From the NCBI RefSeq assembly GCF_020096995.1, contig NZ_CP083692.1, forward strand, positions 2,728,001 through 2,792,000: 64,000 nt of DNA. The letters run 5' to 3'. Below the pieces are notes generated by a model. The model was not told the DNA's origin. It did not search any database and was given only the letters and a program-made list of their open reading frames with translations. Numbering within the stretch: position 1 is the stretch's first letter; every line of letters begins with the position of its first letter. The stretch is from Leucobacter sp. Psy1. Lineage in GTDB: Bacteria; Actinomycetota; Actinomycetes; Actinomycetales; Microbacteriaceae. This document shows positions 1-8,476 of this stretch, piece by piece. The position numbers were made by a program, and so were the translations under genes.

Positions 1-1065
1 AGCATCTCGGATCGTCAATGCTGCGGCGATCTGCGGGATCAGCGGGTGACCCGTGCGATCTCGCCAGACATCGGAGCGATAGGTCTCGCGCCACACCGTG
101 GCGATGCTCAACTGCCTGAAATGCGCCACGAGCTGTCGCGAGTCCGCGAGGCTCACGATCGAACAGTGAAACTCCAGGTTCGCCTCGAGGAAGTCATCGA
201 GCTCCTCCGAGGTCTGCGGCGACCGCGCGATGAGCGCCTCGGCTTGCGCGACGATGGGAGCGATCCGCTCATCCGACGCCGACTCGAGATACTCCGCGAG
301 CACACCTGCCTCGATCGAGGCGCGCGCGTCATACAGGTTGTCCACCAGTTCCGCGGTAAGCGGGGTCGGAGTACAACCACCGTCCTCTCCGGCGGTCACG
401 ACGTTCTCGGCAACCAGCCTGACCAGGGCGTTGTACACTGCCGCAGGATCGCATGCGAACTCACGTGCTAGGAAAGCCGGATCGAGCGTTTCGCCGAGCG
501 GTGTGCGTCGACGCAGCACCCAATCGCGTGTCTGCTCGTACACCGAGAGCTCGCTCGAGTGCTCGAGGGCGTCGAACCGACCTCGGTAGTAGGCCAGCGG
601 CTCCCCCTCGCGCGAGCTCGCGTGCTGCACGCTCCCGAGGAAGACGGTGTGCGTTCCACCCGTGGCCATTTCGGAGACGAGGCACTCGATAGTCGCGAGC
701 GCACCGTCGAGGAGCGGCAACCCTCTGGGGCTCAGCGAGTACTCCACCGAGGCGAACTTGTCGTCGCCCTTTCGTCCGAAATGGCTCGCGAGAGTGCCCT
801 GGTCGATTGCGAGAATGTTGATCGCGAACCGTCCGGCATCGACGATGGCTGCGTGGGTGGCGCTCGATCGATTCAGACAGGCCAGCATCATCGGCGGCTC
901 CATGGAGAGCGATGTCACCGCGGAGGCTGTCGTTCCGAAGAGGGTTCCGTCCGCGTTCGTCGTGATCACGGTCACCCCCGACGCGAAGTGACCCACGACA
1001 TGACGGAAGAGGGACTGGTCGAAAGAATCGGCCGTGTCCGGCCGCTCGGGAAACTGCGTACTCAT
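1..1065 (-). CDS. Flavin reductase fused to a GntR/FCD regulator (C-terminus beyond window)
   Basis: Read on the minus strand from ATG at 1065, the frame stays open to the window edge, giving 355 residues and no stop. Residues about 18-165 resemble the flavin reductase domain of two-component monooxygenases (NtaB/HpaC type), with the usual early HFASGVTVIT stretch. Residues about 172-235 look like a GntR winged helix, and residues about 238-355 like the start of an FCD effector domain (EFH at 298-300). The likely role is to supply reduced flavin to the LLM monooxygenase at 8477, while the second half would bind DNA or a metabolite; both roles are inferred from family and neighbours. It lies 26 nt after the MarR gene and is probably the last member of the leftward operon. 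The domain split is clear by eye, but the exact boundaries are estimates. Confidence 0.82.
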   Translation of the reverse strand, partial: MSTQFPERPDTADSFDQSLFRHVVGHFASGVTVITTNADGTLFGTTASAVTSLSMEPPMMLACLNRSSATHAAIVDAGRFAINILAIDQGTLASHFGRKGDDKFASVEYSLSPRGLPLLDGALATIECLVSEMATGGTHTVFLGSVQHASSREGEPLAYYRGRFDALEHSSELSVYEQTRDWVLRRRTPLGETLDPAFLAREFACDPAAVYNALVRLVAENVVTAGEDGGCTPTPLTAELVDNLYDARASIEAGVLAEYLESASDERIAPIVAQAEALIARSPQTSEELDDFLEANLEFHCSIVSLADSRQLVAHFRQLSIATVWRETYRSDVWRDRTGHPLIPQIAAALTIRDA

Positions 1066-1091
1066 ACTCTGCCTTCGGGTCGAAATTGATC

Positions 1092-1646
1092 TCAGTTGTT
1101 CACGGCGCGGCCAGGACCGAAGATCTGGCCCCTCGGGCTCGCCATGATCTTGCCGAGAAGTCCGAGGAGAATCTGCTGTTCAGGGGCCGATAGCGGTTCC
1201 AGCCATTCGGCGGTCAGCTGCAGATGCCGTTGATAGATCTCCGTGATCTGCCGGTACCCCTCCGGAGTCAGCGACATCACGATCGAGCGAAGATCGCTGG
1301 GCGAGGAGGCGGTCGTCACATAACCTTTGTCAACGAGCGCCTTTCGCGCTGCGGACACCGAGGCCCGACTCATCGATGTGGAGATCGCGACCCGATGCGG
1401 CTCTTGCGGACCGGCGACCCAGAGCGCGAAACAGACCCGAAAGCTCGCCCAGGTGAGGTTGTGCGGGCCAAGAACCACCTGCTCGGCGTCCACTGCCATC
1501 AGCTTGTTCACCCGCCTCATCAAGAGGCTCAGCGCGACGACGGAGTTCCCGCCGTAGTCGACCAGCTCCGCACGAGCACGCTCTTCTGCGGTCTCGACGA
1601 AGCGCAGGAAGCTGTTGTCGGCACCCCTCTGCTCGGATTCAGGCAT
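1092..1646 (-). CDS. MarR family transcriptional regulator
   Basis: This 184-residue protein matches the MarR layout: an N-terminal dimerisation helix, a winged helix at about residues 65-125 with a recognition helix near 88-104, a wing around SPSDLRSIV, and a C-terminal helical segment. The ATG at 1646 was chosen because it overlaps the end of the aldehyde dehydrogenase gene by 8 nt, which indicates translational coupling. The upstream frame is only the shadow of the dehydrogenase. It probably controls the divergent catabolic operons flanking 4628-4908, where two palindromes sit. The ligand cannot be read from sequence. The family assignment is firm and the target is inferred. Confidence 0.85.
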   Translation of the reverse strand: MPESEQRGADNSFLRFVETAEERARAELVDYGGNSVVALSLLMRRVNKLMAVDAEQVVLGPHNLTWASFRVCFALWVAGPQEPHRVAISTSMSRASVSAARKALVDKGYVTTASSPSDLRSIVMSLTPEGYRQITEIYQRHLQLTAEWLEPLSAPEQQILLGLLGKIMASPRGQIFGPGRAVNN

Positions 1647-3099
1647 CCACTTCTCCTCTGCTGCCAATGACCTTGATCTCGCAAAATGCATCGATTCCGT
1701 GCTCGCCGCCCTCGCGACCGATTCCGCTCTGCTTCGTACCCCCGAACGGAATCGAGGGGTCAGGGACCGGGGTGCGATTGATCCAGACCATTCCCACCTC
1801 GATCTGACGGGCGAGGGATCGCGCATGCTCCTGGGGGCCGTTCGACCAGATGGTCGAGCCCAAGCCATAAGGGCCCCGGTTGATCGCGTCGACCACCGCA
1901 TCGATGTCGTCATACGGCACGATCGGCACGACGGGACCGAACTGCTCTTCATCAACGAGCTCCGCGCCGGCCGCGAGTCCACTCACCACCGTGGGCCGAA
2001 TGAACCACCCCTCGTCGGAGGGATGAACACCCCCTGCGAGCACTCTGCCACCCTCTTGCGGCGCGTCGGCGATGAGCCTCTCGACCCTCCGGTACTGGTC
2101 ACCGTTGGTCACCGCGGGATGCGTGGCATCGGGGTCAAACGGACTTCCAACACGACACCGTTCAGCCAGGGCGACGAACTCCGTTTCTACACGCTCGAGC
2201 AATGACCTCGGCGCGTACACGCGCTTCGTCGCGACACACGCCTGGCCACTGGACGAGAACGCGGAAGCGAAAATAAGAGGAATCGCGGAGTCGAGGTCGG
2301 CGTCAGGAAGGATCAGTGCAGCGTCGTTCCCGCCGAGTTCGAGCTGGACATCGGCGATTCGGGCGGCAGCCTGTTTCATGACCTCGGCGCCAGCAGCTCG
2401 CGACCCGGTGAGCGCGATCAATCCGACGCGCTCATGGGCGACAAGCGCAGCCCCGGTCCGCGCGTCCCCGACAACCACGGAGAACACGCCCTCCGGAAGC
2501 ACGCGACGAGCGAGATCTTCGAAGAGCAGCGCGGTGAGCGGCGTGTACGGGGATGGCTTCGCGACGACCACGTTCCCCACGAGGAGTGCGGGGGCGAGTT
2601 TGTTGATGAGCATGAGCAGCGGCATGTTCGCCGGAGTGATCGCCGCAATCACCCCGATCGGCTCGCGAACCACTTCGACGGTGTCGGACGGCTCGGAGCG
2701 AATCGATTCGACGGGTATCGTTCGATTCGCGAAACTCCGGAGAGCTGCGACCGCTGCCCCGACCTCCATGCGCGCCGCCGGGAGCAGTTTCCCGTTCTCG
2801 AACGAGATGAGATGGATGAACGCTTCTGCCATCGACGAGAGCTCCTCTGCGAGTCTCGCCAAAGCCCAGCGCCGTCGGTCTTCCTGCGCACGCCAGTCAG
2901 GCTGCGCCACAGCCGCGGACGAGACGGTGCGCGCCACATCGGATTCGGAGTGCTCCCGAACATAGAACCCCCACTCACGATGCCAGGGGACTACAACTCG
3001 GAGTCCCGCGTCCCCCGGCGCGTCGAGGGTGAGTCCCCGTGTCGCGAGCACGTCAGTCAGCCGTGCGTACCACTCCTGGGCCAGCGTCGCGTCATGCAT
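1639..3099 (-). CDS. Aldehyde dehydrogenase family protein
   Basis: NAD(P)-dependent aldehyde dehydrogenase superfamily, 486 residues, the usual length. Visible landmarks are the oxyanion Asn in TPANMP (N158), the cofactor region VVAKPSPYTPLT, TGSRAAG, the general base in LELGG (E254) and the catalytic Cys in SSGQACVA (C288). The ATG at 3099 overlaps the end of the upstream GMC oxidoreductase gene by 8 nt, and the reading frame runs into the MarR gene. It probably oxidises the aldehyde made by the GMC enzyme to an acid. The sequence does not reveal the substrate; succinate-semialdehyde or benzaldehyde dehydrogenase-like roles are equally possible. Confidence 0.9.
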   Translation of the reverse strand: MHDATLAQEWYARLTDVLATRGLTLDAPGDAGLRVVVPWHREWGFYVREHSESDVARTVSSAAVAQPDWRAQEDRRRWALARLAEELSSMAEAFIHLISFENGKLLPAARMEVGAAVAALRSFANRTIPVESIRSEPSDTVEVVREPIGVIAAITPANMPLLMLINKLAPALLVGNVVVAKPSPYTPLTALLFEDLARRVLPEGVFSVVVGDARTGAALVAHERVGLIALTGSRAAGAEVMKQAAARIADVQLELGGNDAALILPDADLDSAIPLIFASAFSSSGQACVATKRVYAPRSLLERVETEFVALAERCRVGSPFDPDATHPAVTNGDQYRRVERLIADAPQEGGRVLAGGVHPSDEGWFIRPTVVSGLAAGAELVDEEQFGPVVPIVPYDDIDAVVDAINRGPYGLGSTIWSNGPQEHARSLARQIEVGMVWINRTPVPDPSIPFGGTKQSGIGREGGEHGIDAFCEIKVIGSRGEVDA

Positions 3100-4627
3100 G
3101 CGTGCCTCCCGCAGCACCGAGATCGGGGTTGCGCCGCACAAACCGATCTGCGAGGGCGAGTACCGTCAGCAGCGTGTTCGCTGAGACGACGCAGGGCATG
3201 ATGGAGGCGTCGACCACCCGAAGCCCCTCGACCCCGCGGACGCGACAATCCGAATCCACAACGGAATCCGGAGAATCTCCCATGCGAACCGTTGAGGAGA
3301 GGTGCATCGTGTCCTTTACCGATGTTCGGAATTCGGATTCATCCCGGGGCGCGATGATGCCACCCCTCCTCCGCGTCCGAAACGCATCGTGCTCGAGGAG
3401 CTCCAGCGTTCGAGTCATGCCGTCGCGAAGCCGTTCGAGGTCCCGATCGTCGGAGAGCATGCGCAATTCGAAATGCGGATCCGCTCGCGGATCGGAGGAT
3501 GCCAGTGTCATGTGGCCAGTGGAGTAGGGCTGCTCCAGCGACACGGCGACACCCGCGGTCGGCTGGCCGAACCAGTAGTTGTGATTCGTCGCGAGCAGCA
3601 TCATGTCGTTCGATCTTCCCCCGCCGAGCTCCGATGAATATCGCACGATCACGTTCGTCGGCCGATTCCCGACACTCAACTGCTCGCGTTCGGGAACTGA
3701 TATCTCGGCGAAGACCACGGCGTGATCCTGCGCACCGACTCCGACGGCAGCGTCGACCACGGTGTCGATGCCGAGCCGCCCCAATTCGGCGCGAGGCCCG
3801 ATCCCGGAGCGCCAGAGCATCGCAGGCGAGTGCGCTGCACCGGTGCTCACGACGACCTCGCCACGCGGGCTCAAGCGATACTCTTGCCCGTCGACATCGA
3901 CGACGCCGACCGCGCGGTCGCGCGCGAAACGCACGCGATCGACGTGCACGCCCCCTCGAACCTCAAGATTGGCGCGTTTCCTCGCCGGCTCGATCCACGC
4001 GTGATTCGCGGAGACGCGCAGACCGTCGCGAATGTGCATCGCGAACGGTGAAACACCCGTGCTCTGCGGATCATTGTGATCTGGGGCCCATCCGTAGCCC
4101 GCCGCGAGAGCGGCCTCCCGGAGCGCCAGGTCTATGCCGCCCCACCCGGACTCGGGCTCGCGGTACACCGGAAACGGGCCACTCGTTCCATGCACAGGAT
4201 CGCTGGGGAAGTCGTGCTCGTCTTCGATGGCGATGTAGCTCTCGAGCATCTCCGCTGCTCCCCACCCGGTCGCGCCCTGCTCTTCCCAGGCGGCGAAATC
4301 GCTGGGGACCCCCCGAATGGCATACAGACCGTTCACGGTCGAGCTCCCTCCCAGACCACGACCTCTCCGATACGCATGGACCTCCTGCCCTTCCGCACGC
4401 CGAGCAGTGACGCCCGAGAAGTAGAACTCCGGGCTGCGCAGGTACGGTGGCGACGCGAGCTGCATGCCCAGGCCCCGAGAACGGTCGCGAAACTCCTCTG
4501 GAGTATCTGCCGCGCGATAGTCGGGGCCCGCCTCGAGCAGGAGCACCAGGCGGTCGTCGCGCTCGCTCAGCCGATTGGCCATGAGCGCGCCGGCCGAGCC
4601 TCCTCCCACGATGATGACGTCCCACAT
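3092..4627 (-). CDS. GMC family FAD-dependent oxidoreductase
   Basis: A flavoprotein of 511 residues in the glucose-methanol-choline oxidoreductase family, which oxidises alcohols to aldehydes. The N-terminal Rossmann motif VIIVGGGSAGA binds FAD, the GMC signature GRGLGGSSTVNG follows near residue 80, and the C-terminal HLSSTVRMG and LRVVDASIMP stretches carry the usual active-site region. The ATG at 4627 gives the canonical short lead before the Rossmann strand. It is first in a leftward operon (GMC, aldehyde dehydrogenase, MarR, flavin reductase fusion), which suggests alcohol-to-acid oxidation of an imported or released product. Choline dehydrogenase is a common automatic name, but nothing here specifically shows choline use. 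Confidence 0.9.
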   Translation of the reverse strand: MWDVIIVGGGSAGALMANRLSERDDRLVLLLEAGPDYRAADTPEEFRDRSRGLGMQLASPPYLRSPEFYFSGVTARRAEGQEVHAYRRGRGLGGSSTVNGLYAIRGVPSDFAAWEEQGATGWGAAEMLESYIAIEDEHDFPSDPVHGTSGPFPVYREPESGWGGIDLALREAALAAGYGWAPDHNDPQSTGVSPFAMHIRDGLRVSANHAWIEPARKRANLEVRGGVHVDRVRFARDRAVGVVDVDGQEYRLSPRGEVVVSTGAAHSPAMLWRSGIGPRAELGRLGIDTVVDAAVGVGAQDHAVVFAEISVPEREQLSVGNRPTNVIVRYSSELGGGRSNDMMLLATNHNYWFGQPTAGVAVSLEQPYSTGHMTLASSDPRADPHFELRMLSDDRDLERLRDGMTRTLELLEHDAFRTRRRGGIIAPRDESEFRTSVKDTMHLSSTVRMGDSPDSVVDSDCRVRGVEGLRVVDASIMPCVVSANTLLTVLALADRFVRRNPDLGAAGGTHA

Positions 4628-4692
4628 AGTCGCGACTCCTCGAAGATCGTCACGGACAGCGACGGTGCTGCGCGTGTGGCGACACACTAACA

Positions 4693-4732
4693 CTCGAACA
4701 ACTTTTAATTCAACACTGAATTAGTTTTCGAG
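4693..4732. promoter_or_regulatory. Putative operator palindrome, GMC promoter side
   Basis: An AT-rich perfect inverted repeat AATTCA-ACAC-TGAATT lies at 4707-4722, nested within an outer pair CTCGAA (4693-4698) and TTCGAG (4727-4732). It sits 65-105 nt upstream of the GMC gene start in the divergent region, as expected for a MarR-type operator. The role is inferred. Confidence 0.55.
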
Positions 4733-4786
4733 AGACTTCACGGCAGTATCGCGAAAGATTCCGCCGAAACACGGTGAAGACCGGTG

Positions 4787-4817
4787 TTGACATCATCTAT
4801 CGCTTGACTAAATCAAG
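4787..4817 (+). promoter_or_regulatory. Putative promoter and operator for the transport/monooxygenase operon
   Basis: A perfect -35 hexamer TTGACA lies at 4787-4792. A 15-nt inverted repeat, CTTGA-CTAAA-TCAAG (4803-4817), overlaps where the -10 box should be, so a repressor bound there would block the promoter. The -10 match itself is poor. The leader to the ATG at 4909 would be about 90 nt. The local MarR protein is the obvious candidate ligand-responsive repressor. Confidence 0.5.
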
Positions 4818-4908
4818 TATTGATGTTTACGCTCTTCCCGCAGCCTCTCAACGCCGACGAGGTGCAGTTTCACCGCACAACAGTGTGCTCACGAGAACGG
4901 AAACAACA

Positions 4909-6033
4909 ATGAAGTTGACGAAGCGTTCCTTCGCGCTCAGCGCGACAGTCGTCATGATCGGGACGGTCGGTCTTGCCGGATGCTCTTCTTCAGCAGCGTC
5001 CTCTGCCGATGCCGATTTCAGTGGTCTCGGCCTGAACACCGACGTCGAGGCGGAACTCCAGGGCTACTACGATGCCGCGATCGAGTCCGATGCGACAGAG
5101 GTCATGATCTACGCCGGACACCATGATGAGTTCACGGCGATCTACGACGGATTCGAGGAGAGGTTCCCTGGCCTGACCATTACGACGGGCACATATGTCG
5201 GCGCGGAGCTGCAGTCCACTCTGGAGGCTGAACGCCAAACCGGCAAGCCGCTCGTCTCGATCCTTTCGAACCCGAACGGTGACCGCTACGCCGAACAGGG
5301 CTTCGCCGCGCCCTTCGAGGTTCCGACGTTCGAGATCAACGAAGCACTCGAGGACCGCATCGACTCCTCGCAGCTCACCGATGGGGAGCATCTCTACTAC
5401 TCCCCCTGGGCGCTCATGTTCAACATCTCCTTCAACACCGACCTCGTCGAGGAGTCAGAACTCCCGGGGGCCTGGACCGAGCTCGGTGATCCGGAATGGG
5501 CTGATCGGATCACCTTCATGAACCCCTCGACCCCTGGCGGAACGATGACCGTGCTCACGCAGCTCCTCGCCGGTGGGGTACTCGACGAGACGAGCCTCGA
5601 CGCCATCGGGAACAACGCTCGCATCGTCGCCAGCGATCAACTCGCGCTTCAGGGGCTGAGCTCGGCGGAGTTCCCTGTTCAACCGCTCGCGGCAACGACG
5701 TCCATCATCAATGCGGCGGAGAACGGCGCACCGGTCGAGTCCTACTTCCTCCCCGAGAACAACGTCATCGCGACGGAGAAGTGGATGCTCACCGAGGGAG
5801 CCCCGGCTCCAGATGCCGCCAAGCTCTTTCTGAGCTACCTGCACACGGTGGACGCCCAGGAGCAGGCCCTGCTCTCCGGCAACTTCCCGATCAACCAGGA
5901 TTCGTCACTGGACTCCCCGCACGGGTGGGCCCCGCTCCAGGACATCGACTTCCTTGCCCTCTCCTCGCAGGCCGAGCTGCGAGCTGCCATGGACGAGTAC
6001 GCGCCGCTCTTCCAGTCGGTCGCCTCCGAATAG
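4909..6033 (+). CDS. ABC transporter substrate-binding lipoprotein (iron/sulfate/thiamine-type fold)
   Basis: A periplasmic-binding-protein-like lipoprotein of 374 residues. Residues 1-24 form a signal peptide ending in the lipobox LAGC, with Cys25 as the lipidated residue, followed by a Ser/Ala-rich linker. The body, starting near EVMIYAGHHDE, resembles family-1 binding proteins of the ferric iron/2-aminoethylphosphonate/thiamine group. The ATG at 4909 begins the signal peptide; the in-frame ATG at 4774 would place the signal 45 residues inside and is rejected. It heads the rightward operon and should deliver its ligand to the double permease at 6650. Given the catabolic neighbours, the ligand is more likely an organic compound than iron; this is inference. 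Confidence 0.88.
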   Translation: MKLTKRSFALSATVVMIGTVGLAGCSSSAASSADADFSGLGLNTDVEAELQGYYDAAIESDATEVMIYAGHHDEFTAIYDGFEERFPGLTITTGTYVGAELQSTLEAERQTGKPLVSILSNPNGDRYAEQGFAAPFEVPTFEINEALEDRIDSSQLTDGEHLYYSPWALMFNISFNTDLVEESELPGAWTELGDPEWADRITFMNPSTPGGTMTVLTQLLAGGVLDETSLDAIGNNARIVASDQLALQGLSSAEFPVQPLAATTSIINAAENGAPVESYFLPENNVIATEKWMLTEGAPAPDAAKLFLSYLHTVDAQEQALLSGNFPINQDSSLDSPHGWAPLQDIDFLALSSQAELRAAMDEYAPLFQSVASE

Positions 6034-6104
6034 CACTCGGCCCAACCCCACCGCGCGAGGGCTCTCCTGCTCCGCCAGATCTCCCCCAGAAGTAAGGATC
6101 ACTC

Positions 6105-6653
6105 ATGACACGTGCGAGCAGCATGAACTCAGATCGCACCGACCTGCAGGAACTCTTCGATCGTATCGATCGACTCGAGTCCGTCCAGGCCATCACTCGC
6201 CTCCACAACGATTACGTCCGTGATCTCGCCGCGCGCAACTGGAGCGGGGTGGCTGCAGCGTACACGGAGGATGCGGAATGCGACATACGCAACCACGGCA
6301 TCCACCGAGGCAGAGACGCCATCAACGCCATGTTCGACGAGGAGCTTCTCCCGATCGTGCGCAGCAACGATGGATACATCCTGTCCTCTCCGAACATCAC
6401 CGTCGCCGGCGATACCGCTCGCGGCACCTGGACCTGGCATCGATTCCAAGCGGACTTCAGAACCCCGCTCGGCGTCATGCGAGTGTGGGGGCCCTGGTCA
6501 GAAGGACGTTACGAGACCGAGTATCAGAGAGTCGGCGGCGAGTGGAAAATCTCGAAACTCTGGTTCCGCGTCCACGCACCGGACAGCGACGAGCAGATCG
6601 CCGCCTCCGCCGCGCATCATGAGGTCCTGGGTGGGGGATACGGCCGGTCATGA
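6105..6653 (+). CDS. SnoaL-like (nuclear transport factor 2 fold) protein
   Basis: A protein of 182 residues with the small alpha+beta barrel pattern of SnoaL/NTF2-like proteins: an N-terminal helix (LQELFDRIDRLESVQAI), the segment AARNWSGVAAAYTEDAECDIR, then IHRGRDAINAMF and C-terminal strands with GEWKISKLWFRV. Such proteins act as small hydrolases, isomerases or dehydratases, or simply bind ligands. An AAGGA ribosome-binding site stands about 8 nt upstream of the ATG, supporting the start. It overlaps the permease start by 4 nt (ATGA), so it belongs to the uptake operon. Its position between binding protein and permease suggests action on the imported compound, but no catalytic set can be assigned. 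Confidence 0.75.
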   Translation: MTRASSMNSDRTDLQELFDRIDRLESVQAITRLHNDYVRDLAARNWSGVAAAYTEDAECDIRNHGIHRGRDAINAMFDEELLPIVRSNDGYILSSPNITVAGDTARGTWTWHRFQADFRTPLGVMRVWGPWSEGRYETEYQRVGGEWKISKLWFRVHAPDSDEQIAASAAHHEVLGGGYGRS

Positions 6654-8467
6654 GCGCTCCAACAGGGAAGGCGCGCAATCGTCTGCGTCGAGGCCTGTCG
6701 AACCCTCAGCTCAGCGCGCTGATCATCTCGCTGCTGTGCTTCGGCGCTCCAGCACTCATGGTCATCCAGGGAGCGTTCCGCACCTCCCCATTCGGTGAAG
6801 CGGAGTGGACTCCGGAGTTCTTCGCGGCCGTGTTCACCACCGGACGGACTTGGGAGGTGGCCGGCACCACTGCAGGGATGGGCGTGACCACCGTGCTCCT
6901 GTCCACGCTCCTCGCAACAGCCTTCGCGGCCATTTACACCCGCACCCGAGTGCCCTTCCGAAACATGATTCCCATCATCATGGGGATCGTCGTTGCAACC
7001 CCCGGCCTGTTCTTCGCGATCTCCTGGGGCCTCCTCGGGAATCCCCGGATCGGCCTCATCAACGAGGGACTCTCCATCCTGTTCGGCGACGCGGGTCGCA
7101 TCATCAACATGGAGTCGTGGTGGGGGGTCGTGTTCGCATCGGCCCTCCGTCTCGTCGCGCTCCAGTTCTTCCTGCTTCTCGGGCCGTTCCTCGCAATGGA
7201 CAGCTCCCTGGACGAGGCCGCCCGCATGAGTGGGGCCAGCCCGGGTCGTTCTTTCTTCACGATCCAACTGCCCGTCCTGTTCCCGGCGATCTCAGGAGTG
7301 ATGATCCTGTCGTTCATCCTGTTCCTCGAAGCGTTCGACGTCGCACAGGTTCTCGGCGTCCCCGCCGGCATCTACGTCATTCCGACCGAGATCTACGCCT
7401 ATCTCTCACACTCGACCGGACCGCGCTTCGCCGAGGCGAGCAGCATCTCGATCCTCCTCATGGTGAGTCTGCTCATTCTCGTCCTCGTGCAGATGCGACT
7501 GCTCAAGCGACGCTCATTCACCACCGTGGGCGGCAAAGAGGCCCGGAACCTCCCGCACAAGGTCGGCGGCTGGAAGTGGGTGTTCACCGGACTGATCCTG
7601 CTCTACGGTCTCCTCTCGACACTCCTCCCGACGATCCAGCTCGTGACCGTCTCGCTCTCGCCATTCCTGGGTGCCACCGCCGGCTTCTCGCTCGACAACT
7701 ACACCGGCATCCTTGAAGACCCGCGCATGATCGCCGCGTACCGGAACACGGCACTCGTCGCCGCAGGAGGCGGCCTCCTCGCGGTGACGGCAGCGATGCT
7801 CCTCACCTGGGCGGCGCGCTTCCGGGCCGGAGTCATCGCCCGCATCATCGAGTTCGGCCAGTGGATCGGCCTCGCCATGCCTGGGCTGGTCCTCGCACTC
7901 GGCGTGCTGTGGCTCTTCCTCGCCGCTCCCGCGCTGCACCAGTTCTACCGAACGCCTGTCATCCTGATGGTGGCGCTGTTCATCATCACGATCCCGATCG
8001 CCAGCCGCGCCACCAGCGGGGCGATGGCTCAGATCCCCCGCTCTCTCGAAGAGGCGGCCTGGGTGAGCGGCGCCTCCAAAGCGATGACGCTGGTCCTCAT
8101 CATCGGTCGCTTGATTCTGCCGAGCTTCGTCAGTGGATGGCTGCTGAGCTTCGTCATCATCTGTGGAACGCTGTCTGCGCCCCTCCTCCTCGCGAGCCCT
8201 CAGTCACCCTTCCTCTCCGTGGAAGTGTACAAACTCTACGCGGCCGGACAAGCGCCCGTGGCCGCAGCAGCGTTCGTACTCCTGATCATCGGATTCGCCG
8301 TCCTCTACGGCATCGCCACCCTCATTCGCGTCGTGCTTGCACGCATCACCCGAAATCGCACACGTGCATCCCTCGGTCGCCTCGCGGATCCCCCGGCCAC
8401 CGACACCGTGTCCATCGCCGTCGGCGCCGCTCGCCGTCACAGCCGTCGTTCCTCGTCACTCGTGTAA
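6650..8467 (+). CDS. Double-domain ABC transporter permease (FbpB type)
   Basis: An integral membrane protein of 605 residues containing two MetI-type permease halves in one chain, about 12 transmembrane helices. Each half shows an EAA loop that would contact an ATPase: DEAARMSGASPG near residue 190 and EEAAWVSGASKA near residue 467. This architecture is typical of ferric-iron and aminoethylphosphonate importers. The ATG overlaps the preceding stop by 4 nt. No ATP-binding subunit is encoded anywhere in the visible operon, so the ATPase must come from elsewhere. The C-terminal tail is basic and Ser-rich. The next gene starts 9 nt downstream. Confidence 0.9.
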   Translation: MSAPTGKARNRLRRGLSNPQLSALIISLLCFGAPALMVIQGAFRTSPFGEAEWTPEFFAAVFTTGRTWEVAGTTAGMGVTTVLLSTLLATAFAAIYTRTRVPFRNMIPIIMGIVVATPGLFFAISWGLLGNPRIGLINEGLSILFGDAGRIINMESWWGVVFASALRLVALQFFLLLGPFLAMDSSLDEAARMSGASPGRSFFTIQLPVLFPAISGVMILSFILFLEAFDVAQVLGVPAGIYVIPTEIYAYLSHSTGPRFAEASSISILLMVSLLILVLVQMRLLKRRSFTTVGGKEARNLPHKVGGWKWVFTGLILLYGLLSTLLPTIQLVTVSLSPFLGATAGFSLDNYTGILEDPRMIAAYRNTALVAAGGGLLAVTAAMLLTWAARFRAGVIARIIEFGQWIGLAMPGLVLALGVLWLFLAAPALHQFYRTPVILMVALFIITIPIASRATSGAMAQIPRSLEEAAWVSGASKAMTLVLIIGRLILPSFVSGWLLSFVIICGTLSAPLLLASPQSPFLSVEVYKLYAAGQAPVAAAAFVLLIIGFAVLYGIATLIRVVLARITRNRTRASLGRLADPPATDTVSIAVGAARRHSRRSSSLV

Positions 8468-8476
8468 GGAGACATC

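Noticed and set aside
46-992. Rightward open frames at 46-471, 230-589, 559-1089 and 647-991
   Set aside because: They lie antisense to the flavin reductase-GntR frame, which alone shows recognisable domains; the rightward translations are low-complexity and Arg-rich.
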